The notes beneath the pieces are model-generated. The model searched no databases and was not told the DNA's origin. It worked only from the letters and a program-made list of their open reading frames with translations. This document shows positions 33,829 to 42,206 of a stretch of 64,000 bases of DNA, in pieces. Origin of the DNA: Leadbetterella lacunae (GTDB lineage: Bacteria > Bacteroidota > Bacteroidia > Cytophagales > Spirosomataceae); NCBI RefSeq assembly GCF_042649125.1, contig NZ_JBHRYQ010000001.1, forward strand, positions 2,480,001-2,544,000, in the 5' to 3' direction. Position 1 is the first letter of the stretch. Each line of letters begins with the position of its first letter. Both the position numbers and the translations under genes were made by a program.

Positions 33829-36453
33829 TTAAATTATATCCGAAAGTAACTCTGCAACTAGAGCCGTCCAGCCTGTTTGGTGTGAAGCCCCTACTCCATG
33901 TGCGTCATCTCCATCAAAATACTCATAAAACAGCACGAGGTCTTTATTCTCGTCTTTAGCATAAAAATCTTTAAACCTTCCATGCACGGGTCTTTTCTGT
34001 TCATTGTCTATTTCAAAAATCGAAACTAGCCGAGCAGCAAGAATTTTATAAAGTTCTATACAGGTAATTTCAGTACCCGAACCATTTGGGTACTCAACCG
34101 TAAGTTTATCTCCATAAAAATTCCCGATTTTTTTAATCGATTTTAAAATTAAATAATTAATGGGAAACCAAACTGGCCCTCGCCAATTAGAATTACCCCC
34201 AAAAAGGTCGTTGGTAGACTCCGCCCTCTCGTAGTCTATGGTATAGTTTGAGCCTCCAATTGTGACCGTGTAAGGTTTTTCTTTGTAGACTTTAGATAAT
34301 GCTCTTAGCCCACCAACAGACAAAAACTCATTTTCGTCTACCAGGTAATTGACTATTAACTGCAGTTTTTCTTTATTTAAAAGCGAAATTAAAATATCGC
34401 CATTTTCGGCCACTTCTTCAATGGGCAAAAACTGATTCTCTTTTTTTCTTTCCCTTTTAAACCATTTTATTCTCTGCGAAAAATCATTCAATACATCGAG
34501 GGTGTTTCTTTCTAAAACCGTTACCCCAAACAAAGAAATTAAACCCACTATTGACCTCACTTTTAGTGCGACGGACTCGCCACTTTTAGATTTCAAAACA
34601 TCATAAAAAAAGTTGTCTTGATTATCCCAAAGTCCTTTGTCATTTAAAGCCTCGGCTATCAAGCAATAGTGTTCATAAAACCTAATAACCATGTCTTCAT
34701 ACGACTTGTCATATTTCGATATCTCATGGGCCATTTCCAGCATATTTAGAGCATAAAGTCCCATCCAACTGGTAGCGTCGGCTTGCTCTAAACTGGTATT
34801 GTCGTTAATGGTTTTACTTCTGTCTATCACCGAAATATTGTCTAAACCCATAAATCCACCCGTAAAAAGCGTATTTCCGTCTACGTCTTCACGGTTTAGC
34901 CACCAAGTGAAGTTTACGAGGAGTTTTTGAAACAGCCTTTTCAGAAAATCTATGTCATTTTTACCATGAAGTTCCTTTTCTATTTTATATACATTGAACC
35001 CCGACCAAGCCAAAATAGGCGGATTGAGGTCTGAAAAATTCCATTCGTAGGCCGGAATTTGCCCATTGGGACTCATGAACCATTCTCGGGTGAGCAGTAT
35101 AAGTTGATTTTTGGCAAAAACAGGATCAACCATAGCCAATGGAATGCAGTGGAAAGCCAAGTCCCAAGCCGCAAACCACGGGTACTCCCAAGTGTCAGGC
35201 ATACTCAATATATCAGCGATTTTGAGGTGTTTCCAATCTTTGTTTCTGCCCTCGTATCTACTTAGAGGTGGAGATATTTGCCCTGAGTCGCCTTTTAACC
35301 ATTTCTCTACGTCATATTGATAGTATTGTTTGCTCCAAAGCAGGCCACCAATGGCCTGTCGCTGAATGGCCTTTTTGTCAACTGAATCAATATTTCCGGA
35401 TAGCGATTCAAAATATGCATCAGCTTCGGCTTTTCTTTGATTAATGATGCTGTCAAAAGAAGTTCCGAACGGTGTTCCATTCTTTTTGCTGCTTAACCTT
35501 AGCTTAAACACCTTTTGAGACTTAGCGGCAATATTTTCCGAAAAAACCACACCACACTTGGTGCCACTTATTAGAGCGTCATCATAAACTTCGTGGTTTA
35601 TAATAACCCGATTAAATAAATCTTTAGTTGGCTGGTTTGGCCGGCCAATATCGTATAAATCAAAGGTATTAGTCTCGTTTTCAGTAAAAAGTACACGGTC
35701 TGCATTTTCGTAATACAAATAGTATTCACCTGGGTTTTGTGAAGACACATTTACTTGTTCAGTACCATTCTGGTTTTTGACCAATGAAATCTGTGGCTTT
35801 TTAATTACCTCGCCTGACAACCATGTATTTCGAAACCAAAGTGTAGGAACTAGCGTAATTTGAGCATCGGAGTCTCCTCTGTTTATGACCGTAGCCTGAA
35901 TGGAAATATCGTCGCTCGACTTTTTGGCATATTCAATGTAAATATCAAAGTAGGCATTTTGATCAAACAAACCTGTGTCAAGCAGTTCAAACTCATCTGC
36001 ATTTTTACCAATCTGTGCATTTACGTCTCTTAATTTTTGATACGGATATTCGCCTTGCGGATATTTATAGAGAAACTTCATGTAGCTATGCGTTGGTGTA
36101 TTATCTAAAAAATAATACAACTCTTTTACGTCTTCCCCATGGTTTCCTTCAGGGTTGCTGAGGCCAAACAGACGTTCTTTCAAAATAGGGTCTTTTCCAT
36201 TCCAAAACGAAAACGCAAAACAAAGATTTTGACGTAAATCAGAAATACCCCCGATACCGTCTTCACCCCACCGGTAAGCTCTTTTAGACGCATGATCAAA
36301 AGGAAAATACGGCCACGCCATACCATCTTCTGAATAGTCTTCTCTGACTGTGCCCCACTGCCGTTCACTCAAATATGGCCCCCAATTTTCGATAGGTACC
36401 ATTTTTTCAGCATTGCTGGCTAATCTTTTGTCTTCTTCTGTTATTTTTTTCAT
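33829..36453 (-). CDS. GH63/MGH1-like glucosidase
   Basis: The 874-residue product resembles the MGH1/GH63-type glucosidases with an (alpha/alpha)6 barrel. Recognisable blocks are WGPYLSERQWGTVREDYS near the N-terminus, a beta-sandwich region (about 150-350), then the barrel with WEYPWFAAWDLAFHCIPLA, PNGQIPAYEWNFSDLNPP, and GNSNWRGPVWFPINYL close to the C-terminus. The acidic residues in AAWDLAF and the late YEYFDGDD are catalytic candidates. No signal peptide is visible, so it is cytoplasmic. The start codon overlaps the stop of the upstream SDR gene (TAATG), so they are translationally coupled. A cytoplasmic alpha-glucoside is the likely substrate class. Confidence 0.88.
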   Translation of the reverse strand: MKKITEEDKRLASNAEKMVPIENWGPYLSERQWGTVREDYSEDGMAWPYFPFDHASKRAYRWGEDGIGGISDLRQNLCFAFSFWNGKDPILKERLFGLSNPEGNHGEDVKELYYFLDNTPTHSYMKFLYKYPQGEYPYQKLRDVNAQIGKNADEFELLDTGLFDQNAYFDIYIEYAKKSSDDISIQATVINRGDSDAQITLVPTLWFRNTWLSGEVIKKPQISLVKNQNGTEQVNVSSQNPGEYYLYYENADRVLFTENETNTFDLYDIGRPNQPTKDLFNRVIINHEVYDDALISGTKCGVVFSENIAAKSQKVFKLRLSSKKNGTPFGTSFDSIINQRKAEADAYFESLSGNIDSVDKKAIQRQAIGGLLWSKQYYQYDVEKWLKGDSGQISPPLSRYEGRNKDWKHLKIADILSMPDTWEYPWFAAWDLAFHCIPLAMVDPVFAKNQLILLTREWFMSPNGQIPAYEWNFSDLNPPILAWSGFNVYKIEKELHGKNDIDFLKRLFQKLLVNFTWWLNREDVDGNTLFTGGFMGLDNISVIDRSKTINDNTSLEQADATSWMGLYALNMLEMAHEISKYDKSYEDMVIRFYEHYCLIAEALNDKGLWDNQDNFFYDVLKSKSGESVALKVRSIVGLISLFGVTVLERNTLDVLNDFSQRIKWFKRERKKENQFLPIEEVAENGDILISLLNKEKLQLIVNYLVDENEFLSVGGLRALSKVYKEKPYTVTIGGSNYTIDYERAESTNDLFGGNSNWRGPVWFPINYLILKSIKKIGNFYGDKLTVEYPNGSGTEITCIELYKILAARLVSIFEIDNEQKRPVHGRFKDFYAKDENKDLVLFYEYFDGDDAHGVGASHQTGWTALVAELLSDII

Positions 36454-37262
36454 TATCCGTTTGTAGAAAAACCAGGGTATAGTGTCATGCCACCATCAAT
36501 AAAAACGGTGGTGCCCGTAATATAGTCTGCCTCATCAGAAGCCAACCACGAGGCCAAACTGGCTACGTCTTCGGGCTGACCGATGCGTTGATATGGAATT
36601 AAGGTCATTAAATTATTTAAGGCTTCGGGAGTTTCCCATGCCTGACGATTTATCGGAGTTTGGATGGCACCCGGTCCAATGCTATTTACTCTGATTTTGT
36701 GCGGAGCTAACTCTTGAGCCATACTTTTCATGAGTAATTCCACTCCGCCTTTTGAACAAGCATAGTTTACGTGCCCACCCCAAGGAATAACTTCATGCAC
36801 AGAACTCATACATATAATTTTACCCGCAGCTTTTGATCTGCCAGCTATAACGCCATTTTTAAGGAATTCCCTAACTGCAGCCCTTGAGCATAGAAACTGA
36901 CCCGTAAGATTTACATCAATTACTAATTTCCATTGAGCCAAAGTCATATCTTGAAAAGCCGCGTCTTGTTGTAAGCCCGCATTATTTACCAAAATATCTA
37001 TACCTCCAAATTTGGATATCAGGGCCGTAAACATAGCCTCCACATCTTCTTCATTGCTGACGTCTGCATATAATTTTATGGCTTGGCCGCCATAAGATAC
37101 TATCGTTTTGACTACTTCATCTGCAGCTTCAGGATGACTTACAAAGTTTATGCCTACTTTGGCTCCTTGTTTTCCTAACTCTATGGCTATGGCTTTGCCA
37201 ATTCCTGAATTGGCTCCAGTTACAAGAGCCACCTGATTTAATAATCTCATATTGTTTTTCAT
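36453..37262 (-). CDS. SDR oxidoreductase, glucose 1-dehydrogenase-like
   Basis: The 269-residue product is a classical SDR with TGANSGIG (about 16-23), NNAG (about 92), catalytic Ser in ICMSSVHEVIPWGGHVNY, and YACSKGG. SSVHEVIPW and the C-terminal FIDGGMTLYPGF are features of the glucose 1-dehydrogenase group, which oxidises beta-D-glucose to gluconolactone with NAD(P). The first gene of the unit, it is coupled by a shared base to the glucosidase gene. A glucosidase that frees glucose and a dehydrogenase that oxidises it would form a short route; this is inferred. The true start might be the second ATG at 37250. Confidence 0.85.
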   Translation of the reverse strand: MKNNMRLLNQVALVTGANSGIGKAIAIELGKQGAKVGINFVSHPEAADEVVKTIVSYGGQAIKLYADVSNEEDVEAMFTALISKFGGIDILVNNAGLQQDAAFQDMTLAQWKLVIDVNLTGQFLCSRAAVREFLKNGVIAGRSKAAGKIICMSSVHEVIPWGGHVNYACSKGGVELLMKSMAQELAPHKIRVNSIGPGAIQTPINRQAWETPEALNNLMTLIPYQRIGQPEDVASLASWLASDEADYITGTTVFIDGGMTLYPGFSTNG

Positions 37263-37452
37263 TTTTTTAAATGTTTTACCAAAAATGAGCTTTTAGACTT
37301 AACTCTGCTTTGAGAATAAATTAAAAAACAATTAATAGTCTATTATAAACAGAGAATGATTTAATTGAAATTTAATTTGGATTAGGGTCAATATTAATGT
37401 TAAAGTAAGAAAATTGTATAGGTGTTTTTTATAATTTGATTTTAAGTAATAT

Positions 37453-39414
37453 ATGGCGAATCTTAGCAAAAAGAAGGTAACGGCAGCAGGTTTATTAGTA
37501 GCATTAGGAATCATTTACGGAGATATTGGCACAAGTCCACTTTATGTTATGAGTGCCATAGCAGGTGACAAAATACTCAGTAAAGAATTAATTTATGGAT
37601 CGGTCTCTTTAGTTTTTTGGACTTTAACTTTACTTACCACCATAAAATATGTGTGGTATACTCTAAAAGCCGATAACCACGGCGAAGGCGGGATTTTTGC
37701 TTTATATAGTTTGGTAAAACCCTATGGCAAATATATGGCCATACCTACTATTATAGGAGCTGCGAGTCTTTTGTCAGATGGGCTTATTACGCCCCCTATT
37801 TCGGTTTCTTCTGCCATAGAAGGGCTCCAAATTATCCCAAGTTTACATAATTTAAATACTTTGCCTTTAGTTTTGGGCATCATCACTTTACTATTTGCAT
37901 TTCAACGATACGGCACCGAAAAAATCGGTGGCATTTTTGGGCCAGTGATGGTCATTTGGTTTTCTATGATTGGAGTTTTAGGTTTACGATACATTTTAAT
38001 TTACCCCGAAATCATAAATTCGCTCAACCCTTATTTTGGATATAAACTTTTGTTTTATTATCCCCAAGGATTTTGGCTGTTGGGTGCGGTTTTTTTGTGT
38101 ACTACTGGAGCCGAAGCACTCTACAGCGACATGGGCCACTGCGGTTTAGAAAACATCCGCACCTCTTGGGTTTTCGTAAAAAGTATGCTGATAATAAACT
38201 ACTTAGGACAAGCAGCATGGATGATAAGCAAAATAAACCAACCACTCGGCGACTTAAATCCGTTTTTTGAAATAGTGCCCGATTGGTTTAAAATTCCATC
38301 AATTGCTATCTCCACTTTGGCCGCCATAATAGCATCTCAAGCTTTAATTAGCGGAAGTTACACCCTCATAAATGAGGCTATCAGTCTCAATTTTTGGCCC
38401 AGATCTAAGGTTATTCATACCTCTATTCATAAAGGCCAAATCTATGTACCCTCTATAAACACCATGCTATTTGTGGGCTGCATGTTTATTATTATTTATT
38501 TTAAAAAATCTGAAAACATGGAGGCCGCCTATGGACTTGCAATTACTTTAGCCATGCTTTCTACTTCGTTTTTACTTTTCTTTTTTATATTGAAGAGACT
38601 AAAATGGAACTCTTTATTAACCACACTCTTGATTTCTATTTTTGGATTTATAGAAATATCGTTTTTTTTATCAAATATTCGGAAATTCCCAGAGGGTGGA
38701 TACATTACAATTTGTATTGCACTGATATATATCGCCATAATGCTTACCATTTTTTATGGAAGGAAACTTAAAAACCAACTCACCAAATTTATAGAAATAG
38801 AACCATACGAGGACTTGTTTATTAAATTAAAAAATGATAGCACAATTCCACTGGAGGCTACTCATTTAGTGTATTTGACAAAGTCAAAAATTGAAGACCA
38901 AGTAGAGGAAAGAATTATTAAATCAATTTTCTCGAAAAAGCCTAAACGAGCTGAAATGTATTGGTTAGTCCACGTAAAGCGTACTTCAGAACCATTTACA
39001 TGTAGTTATTCGGTCAAAGAAATCGCCACAAAGTCGCTTATTAAGGTAAACCTCCATTTGGGTTTTAAAACACCTGTCCAAATTGAGGCTTATTTAAAAA
39101 CAATCATAGAGGAGTTAACTAAAAATGATGAGTTTGAATTTGTACAGACAGAGTCTGCATATAGCGACTTCAACAATGAAGTTGACCTAAAATTTGTAAT
39201 CATTAAAAATATACTCTCGATAGAAAATAAACTCACTTTTTTTAAAGAGGTATTACTTAATTCTTATTTTAGACTTGAAAAAATGGGGTACGATTATGCC
39301 CAATATTTTGGTTTAGAAAACCGAGATGTAGAATTTGAAGAGTATCCACTGATATATGAAACTGAAAAAATACCACATTTAAGAAGAATCAAAAGAAAAA
39401 GCACTGAGTTATGA
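37453..39414 (+). CDS. kup: KUP-family potassium uptake protein
   Basis: The 653-residue product has about 12 membrane helices in the first 430 residues and a C-terminal cytoplasmic domain, as in Kup. Characteristic blocks are GIIYGDIGTSPLYV near the start (about 20-33), NHGEGGIFALYSLV, SDGLITPPISVSSA and the GAEALYSDMGHCG loop. Kup imports potassium with protons and works under acid or low-potassium conditions. No regulator or Trk gene is nearby. No clear terminator follows. Confidence 0.95.
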   Translation: MANLSKKKVTAAGLLVALGIIYGDIGTSPLYVMSAIAGDKILSKELIYGSVSLVFWTLTLLTTIKYVWYTLKADNHGEGGIFALYSLVKPYGKYMAIPTIIGAASLLSDGLITPPISVSSAIEGLQIIPSLHNLNTLPLVLGIITLLFAFQRYGTEKIGGIFGPVMVIWFSMIGVLGLRYILIYPEIINSLNPYFGYKLLFYYPQGFWLLGAVFLCTTGAEALYSDMGHCGLENIRTSWVFVKSMLIINYLGQAAWMISKINQPLGDLNPFFEIVPDWFKIPSIAISTLAAIIASQALISGSYTLINEAISLNFWPRSKVIHTSIHKGQIYVPSINTMLFVGCMFIIIYFKKSENMEAAYGLAITLAMLSTSFLLFFFILKRLKWNSLLTTLLISIFGFIEISFFLSNIRKFPEGGYITICIALIYIAIMLTIFYGRKLKNQLTKFIEIEPYEDLFIKLKNDSTIPLEATHLVYLTKSKIEDQVEERIIKSIFSKKPKRAEMYWLVHVKRTSEPFTCSYSVKEIATKSLIKVNLHLGFKTPVQIEAYLKTIIEELTKNDEFEFVQTESAYSDFNNEVDLKFVIIKNILSIENKLTFFKEVLLNSYFRLEKMGYDYAQYFGLENRDVEFEEYPLIYETEKIPHLRRIKRKSTEL

Positions 39415-39487
39415 AAACACCAATTAAGATTAATTACTGAAAATCAAAAATTTAGACCAATGAAATAAACAATACGCCCAATTAAGC

Positions 39488-39828
39488 ATGGGGGGCAAAC
39501 TAATATTTATCCATAGCCTATTATTTTTCTAATTGCCCAAATCAATCAGAAAATTTTGATAAAGAAACTTTTGAAAAACAAACTGTAATAAGAAATATAA
39601 AAGCGTTTTAAATTTAAGCTTTGAACAAAAGGTTGGGAAATTCCTTATCGATAAAGACACCCAAAAGACACCCAAGATTCCTATTTATTTAATGGTCAAC
39701 ATTGCCCAACTTTACTACCCATAAGTATAAGCTTACGCTAAATTTTGTTAAAAAAAATGACTTGAATAATCGAAACCAATCTTCAATTTAATGGCTTTGA
39801 GGTAGGCCAAGAAAATTTCGTTAAATGA
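39488..39828 (+). pseudogene. decayed lipoprotein gene with several frameshifts
   Basis: No long frame crosses this interval, but protein-like segments follow one another in shifting frames. ATG at 39488 opens a signal peptide, MGGKLIFIHSLLFF, stopped at 39532. One frame over, the same run continues as YYFSNCPNQSENFDKE, which gives a lipobox-like FSNC. Further segments read KVGKFLIDKDTQKTPK, YKLTLNFVKKNDLNN and NGFEVGQENFVK, each ended by stops. A perfect 11-bp tandem duplication (AAAGACACCCA, 39653-39663 and 39664-39674) lies inside and by itself shifts the frame. It looks like a relic of a small lipoprotein gene of at least 110 codons. No family is recognised. Confidence 0.45.
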
Positions 39829-39836
39829 ACCCTACT

Positions 39837-39858
39837 TGATACACAGATTTGTGTATCA
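39837..39858. repeat. 9-bp perfect inverted repeat with GATT loop
   Basis: TGATACACA (39837-39845), GATT, TGTGTATCA (39850-39858). There is no T run, so it is not a simple terminator. It lies between the relic and the deacetylase gene, about 90 bases before that start, and could be an operator or a leader hairpin. The rest of the 533-base gap 39415-39947 shows nothing else. Confidence 0.55.
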
Positions 39859-39947
39859 CTCCTATATCAGGACATGAAGAATAGGTTATGATATCCATAA
39901 TTGAGAATATAAACTAGTGTTTAAAACACTTCAATTTTTTATACGAA

Positions 39948-40787
39948 ATGAACAAAAATCAAATTACTCTATTTTTATTACTCGTGTCAAATTTTGCATT
40001 TGGCCAAACCAACTTGTATCCAAACACTAGTTTTCTAAAAAACTTACATTTGGATTCTGATTATAATTCACTCAAAAGTAAAATATCACAAGAATTTGCT
40101 AATGTAAAGCCGGGAAAATGGGGAGAGTTTGTAAATGGTGTGGATGAGGACCTCATAACAAAAAATAAAATCGTTGCCTTAACTTTCGATGCCTGTGGTG
40201 GTAAAAACGCAGACGGCTATGACAAAGATCTAATTGATTTTTTAAAGAAAGAAAAAATACCAGCCACCCTTTTTGTTACAGGCAAATGGATAGATGCCAA
40301 TTATCTAACATTTATTGAACTAAGCAAAGAGCCTCTTTTTGAAATAGAAAATCATGGCCTAAACCACAAGCCATGCTCAATAGATGGAGAAAGTGAATTT
40401 GGAATAAAAGGCACGCCAAATATTGGAGATGCCATAGACGAAATAGAAGCAAACGCCATTAAAATCGAAAACATTACCCATACAAAACCGATCTTTTATA
40501 GGTCAGCCACAGCCTACACAGACGAAGCCTGTGCCAAAATAGCCACTGCATTGGGAGTTACCATGATAAGTTTCGATGTGCTTTCTGGTGATGCTATCCC
40601 AAACACTCCAAAAAATGTTATTGAAAACAATGTACTGAAAACCATAAGGCCAGGTGCAATCATAATTATGCACTTTAACAGACCTAATTGGAATACCGCG
40701 GAAGCACTTTATGAACTTATACCAAACCTCCAAAAACAAGGCTATTCGTTTGCAAAACTTAGAGATTATCACCTCAAAGCAAAATAA
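39948..40787 (+). CDS. exported polysaccharide deacetylase family protein (CE4)
   Basis: The 279-residue product has a signal peptide (cleavage near FGQ, about residue 20) and a NodB domain. Motif 1 is ALTFDACGG (Asp81 with the metal ligand Asp replaced by Ala-Cys, a known TFDxCGG variant), motif 2 is NHGLNHKPC (His136 and His140), motif 3 has YRSATAYTD and motif 5 has GAIIIMHFN with a late His. CE4 enzymes remove N- or O-acetyl groups from chitin, peptidoglycan or xylan using a Zn-type metal. The variant motif 1 makes a sugar-alcohol or uronate-type substrate possible. Confidence 0.87.
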   Translation: MNKNQITLFLLLVSNFAFGQTNLYPNTSFLKNLHLDSDYNSLKSKISQEFANVKPGKWGEFVNGVDEDLITKNKIVALTFDACGGKNADGYDKDLIDFLKKEKIPATLFVTGKWIDANYLTFIELSKEPLFEIENHGLNHKPCSIDGESEFGIKGTPNIGDAIDEIEANAIKIENITHTKPIFYRSATAYTDEACAKIATALGVTMISFDVLSGDAIPNTPKNVIENNVLKTIRPGAIIIMHFNRPNWNTAEALYELIPNLQKQGYSFAKLRDYHLKAK

Positions 40788-40963
40788 TAGCTATTGGCAC
40801 AGGCACACTGTATAGTACACAAACTTCTATTTATTAATCGCTTACATCACTTTTTTTAATAGCCAATTAATTTCACATTTAGATAGCATACAACTCATGG
40901 TCCCACTTTTGATTCATAAACAACACAAAAAGTGTAGAACAAAAAAATCAAAATACTAATATC

Positions 40964-41512
40964 ATGAAAAATTTAATTTTGGCATCTGCAATTTTGGCTT
41001 CAAGTGTTGCCACAAACGCTATGGCTCAAACTACAACAGAATTGTTTACTGCAAAACTTGAAGAGAGAACGATACCTATTGAGTTAATCTCGAAAGTAAA
41101 AAAAGACTTCCCTGACAATAAAATAGTTGAATATAGGTCGTTTCCAATGGAATTGCTAGGTGAAAATTGGGTAGTTAAAACTAATCCTGACGCAGACCCC
41201 AATACCCCTGTGGATACTTATCAGGTAGAAATGCTCGGCAAAGACTCAAAAGTAAGTGCCATTTATTCTCCAAATGGAAATCTAAATAGCTATAGAGCTA
41301 AGTTAAAAAATGTGGCTTTACCTTTAGAAATAGACAAAAAAATAAGCGAAATGTATCCGGGATGGATTGCGGCAAAAGATCATGAAACTATTACGGTAAA
41401 TAAAAAAAATGAAACCAGTAAATACTACAAAGTCGAAATCAAAAAAGGCAAAGAAAAAATGCATCTACTTTTTAATAAAGACTTAGAATTAGAAAAATCA
41501 ATTAAAATATAA
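40964..41512 (+). CDS. exported PepSY-like protein
   Basis: The 182-residue product has a clean signal peptide (cleavage after AMAQ, about residue 22). The mature part shows two PepSY-like alpha-beta units: PIELISKVKKDFPDNKIVEY with a following strand pair, and LPLEIDKKISEMYPGWIAAK with another. The pattern matches small PepSY-like or beta-lactamase-inhibitor-like periplasmic proteins of Bacteroidota, often next to two-component genes. The stop codon touches the start of the next gene (TAAATG), so the two are coupled. Function unknown. Confidence 0.78.
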   Translation: MKNLILASAILASSVATNAMAQTTTELFTAKLEERTIPIELISKVKKDFPDNKIVEYRSFPMELLGENWVVKTNPDADPNTPVDTYQVEMLGKDSKVSAIYSPNGNLNSYRAKLKNVALPLEIDKKISEMYPGWIAAKDHETITVNKKNETSKYYKVEIKKGKEKMHLLFNKDLELEKSIKI

Positions 41513-42049
41513 ATGACAATGAAAAAAATTCTTTTAACTGTGGCCTTAGCAAGCAGCTTGTTAGCCGGATGTAATAAAAAAGTTGAGCATAAAGCAAACG
41601 AAAAAACAGAGCAATCTGCAGATTTAGCGAACCCTGAAATGGTGATAGAAGAACACACTATGGAGATACCTAACAAATCTGACATTGCTTTTGAGGAAGC
41701 TCTAAATAAGTTTGACACCAAAGACTATAAAGCCTCAAGTGAAAAAATAAAAGAAGCCATCGGTTTTTTAAAAACTGAAGCCGATTCACTTAAAGGCACC
41801 AAACATGAACACTTTGAAAAAAGTATAGAAGCTCTATCGAAACTTGACAAAATGCTTTTAGAAAAACCAAGTTCAGAATCAGAAAAATCTTTAGTTACTG
41901 CCTTTGAAAACGCAGAGACTAACCTTGCACACGATTACTTTTATATAGCTGATTATTATATTATGGATCAACCAGCCACTAGCAAAGCTTTTCTAAAAAA
42001 TGGTATTAAACACCTCGATAACCAAAAGAAAAGAGCTAAAAAAAATTAA
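41513..42049 (+). CDS. hypothetical helical lipoprotein
   Basis: The 178-residue product has a lipobox (SLLAGC, Cys at about residue 20) and a highly charged helical mature region with a few repeated Asp/Glu/Lys blocks (FEEALNKFDTKDYKASSEKI). The start may be the ATG at 41513 or the next ATG at 41519; both give a usable signal peptide. The gene begins right after the stop of the PepSY-like gene. No family is recognised; the helical hairpin shape resembles tetratricopeptide-like sensor lipoproteins, which is a weak guess. Confidence 0.7.
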   Translation: MTMKKILLTVALASSLLAGCNKKVEHKANEKTEQSADLANPEMVIEEHTMEIPNKSDIAFEEALNKFDTKDYKASSEKIKEAIGFLKTEADSLKGTKHEHFEKSIEALSKLDKMLLEKPSSESEKSLVTAFENAETNLAHDYFYIADYYIMDQPATSKAFLKNGIKHLDNQKKRAKKN

Positions 42050-42072
42050 TTTATTATTTGTTTTAAAGTCAT

Positions 42073-42106
42073 AAAGGCTGTCGAATTATTCGATAGCCTT
42101 TTTTTT
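42073..42106 (+). terminator. terminator after the lipoprotein gene
   Basis: AAAGGCTGTCGAA (42073-42085) pairs with TTCGATAGCCTTT (42089-42101) with one G-T-type pair and a 3-base loop, then T. Confidence 0.88.
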
Positions 42107-42206
42107 GAAAATAAAATTAAAAACAATGGCTTTAACCTCTTCTTAATTTAAAGTTAAACCGGACTAAAGATGGTCGAGCCACATTTGATTATAAAAAAAC
42201 AAAGCA

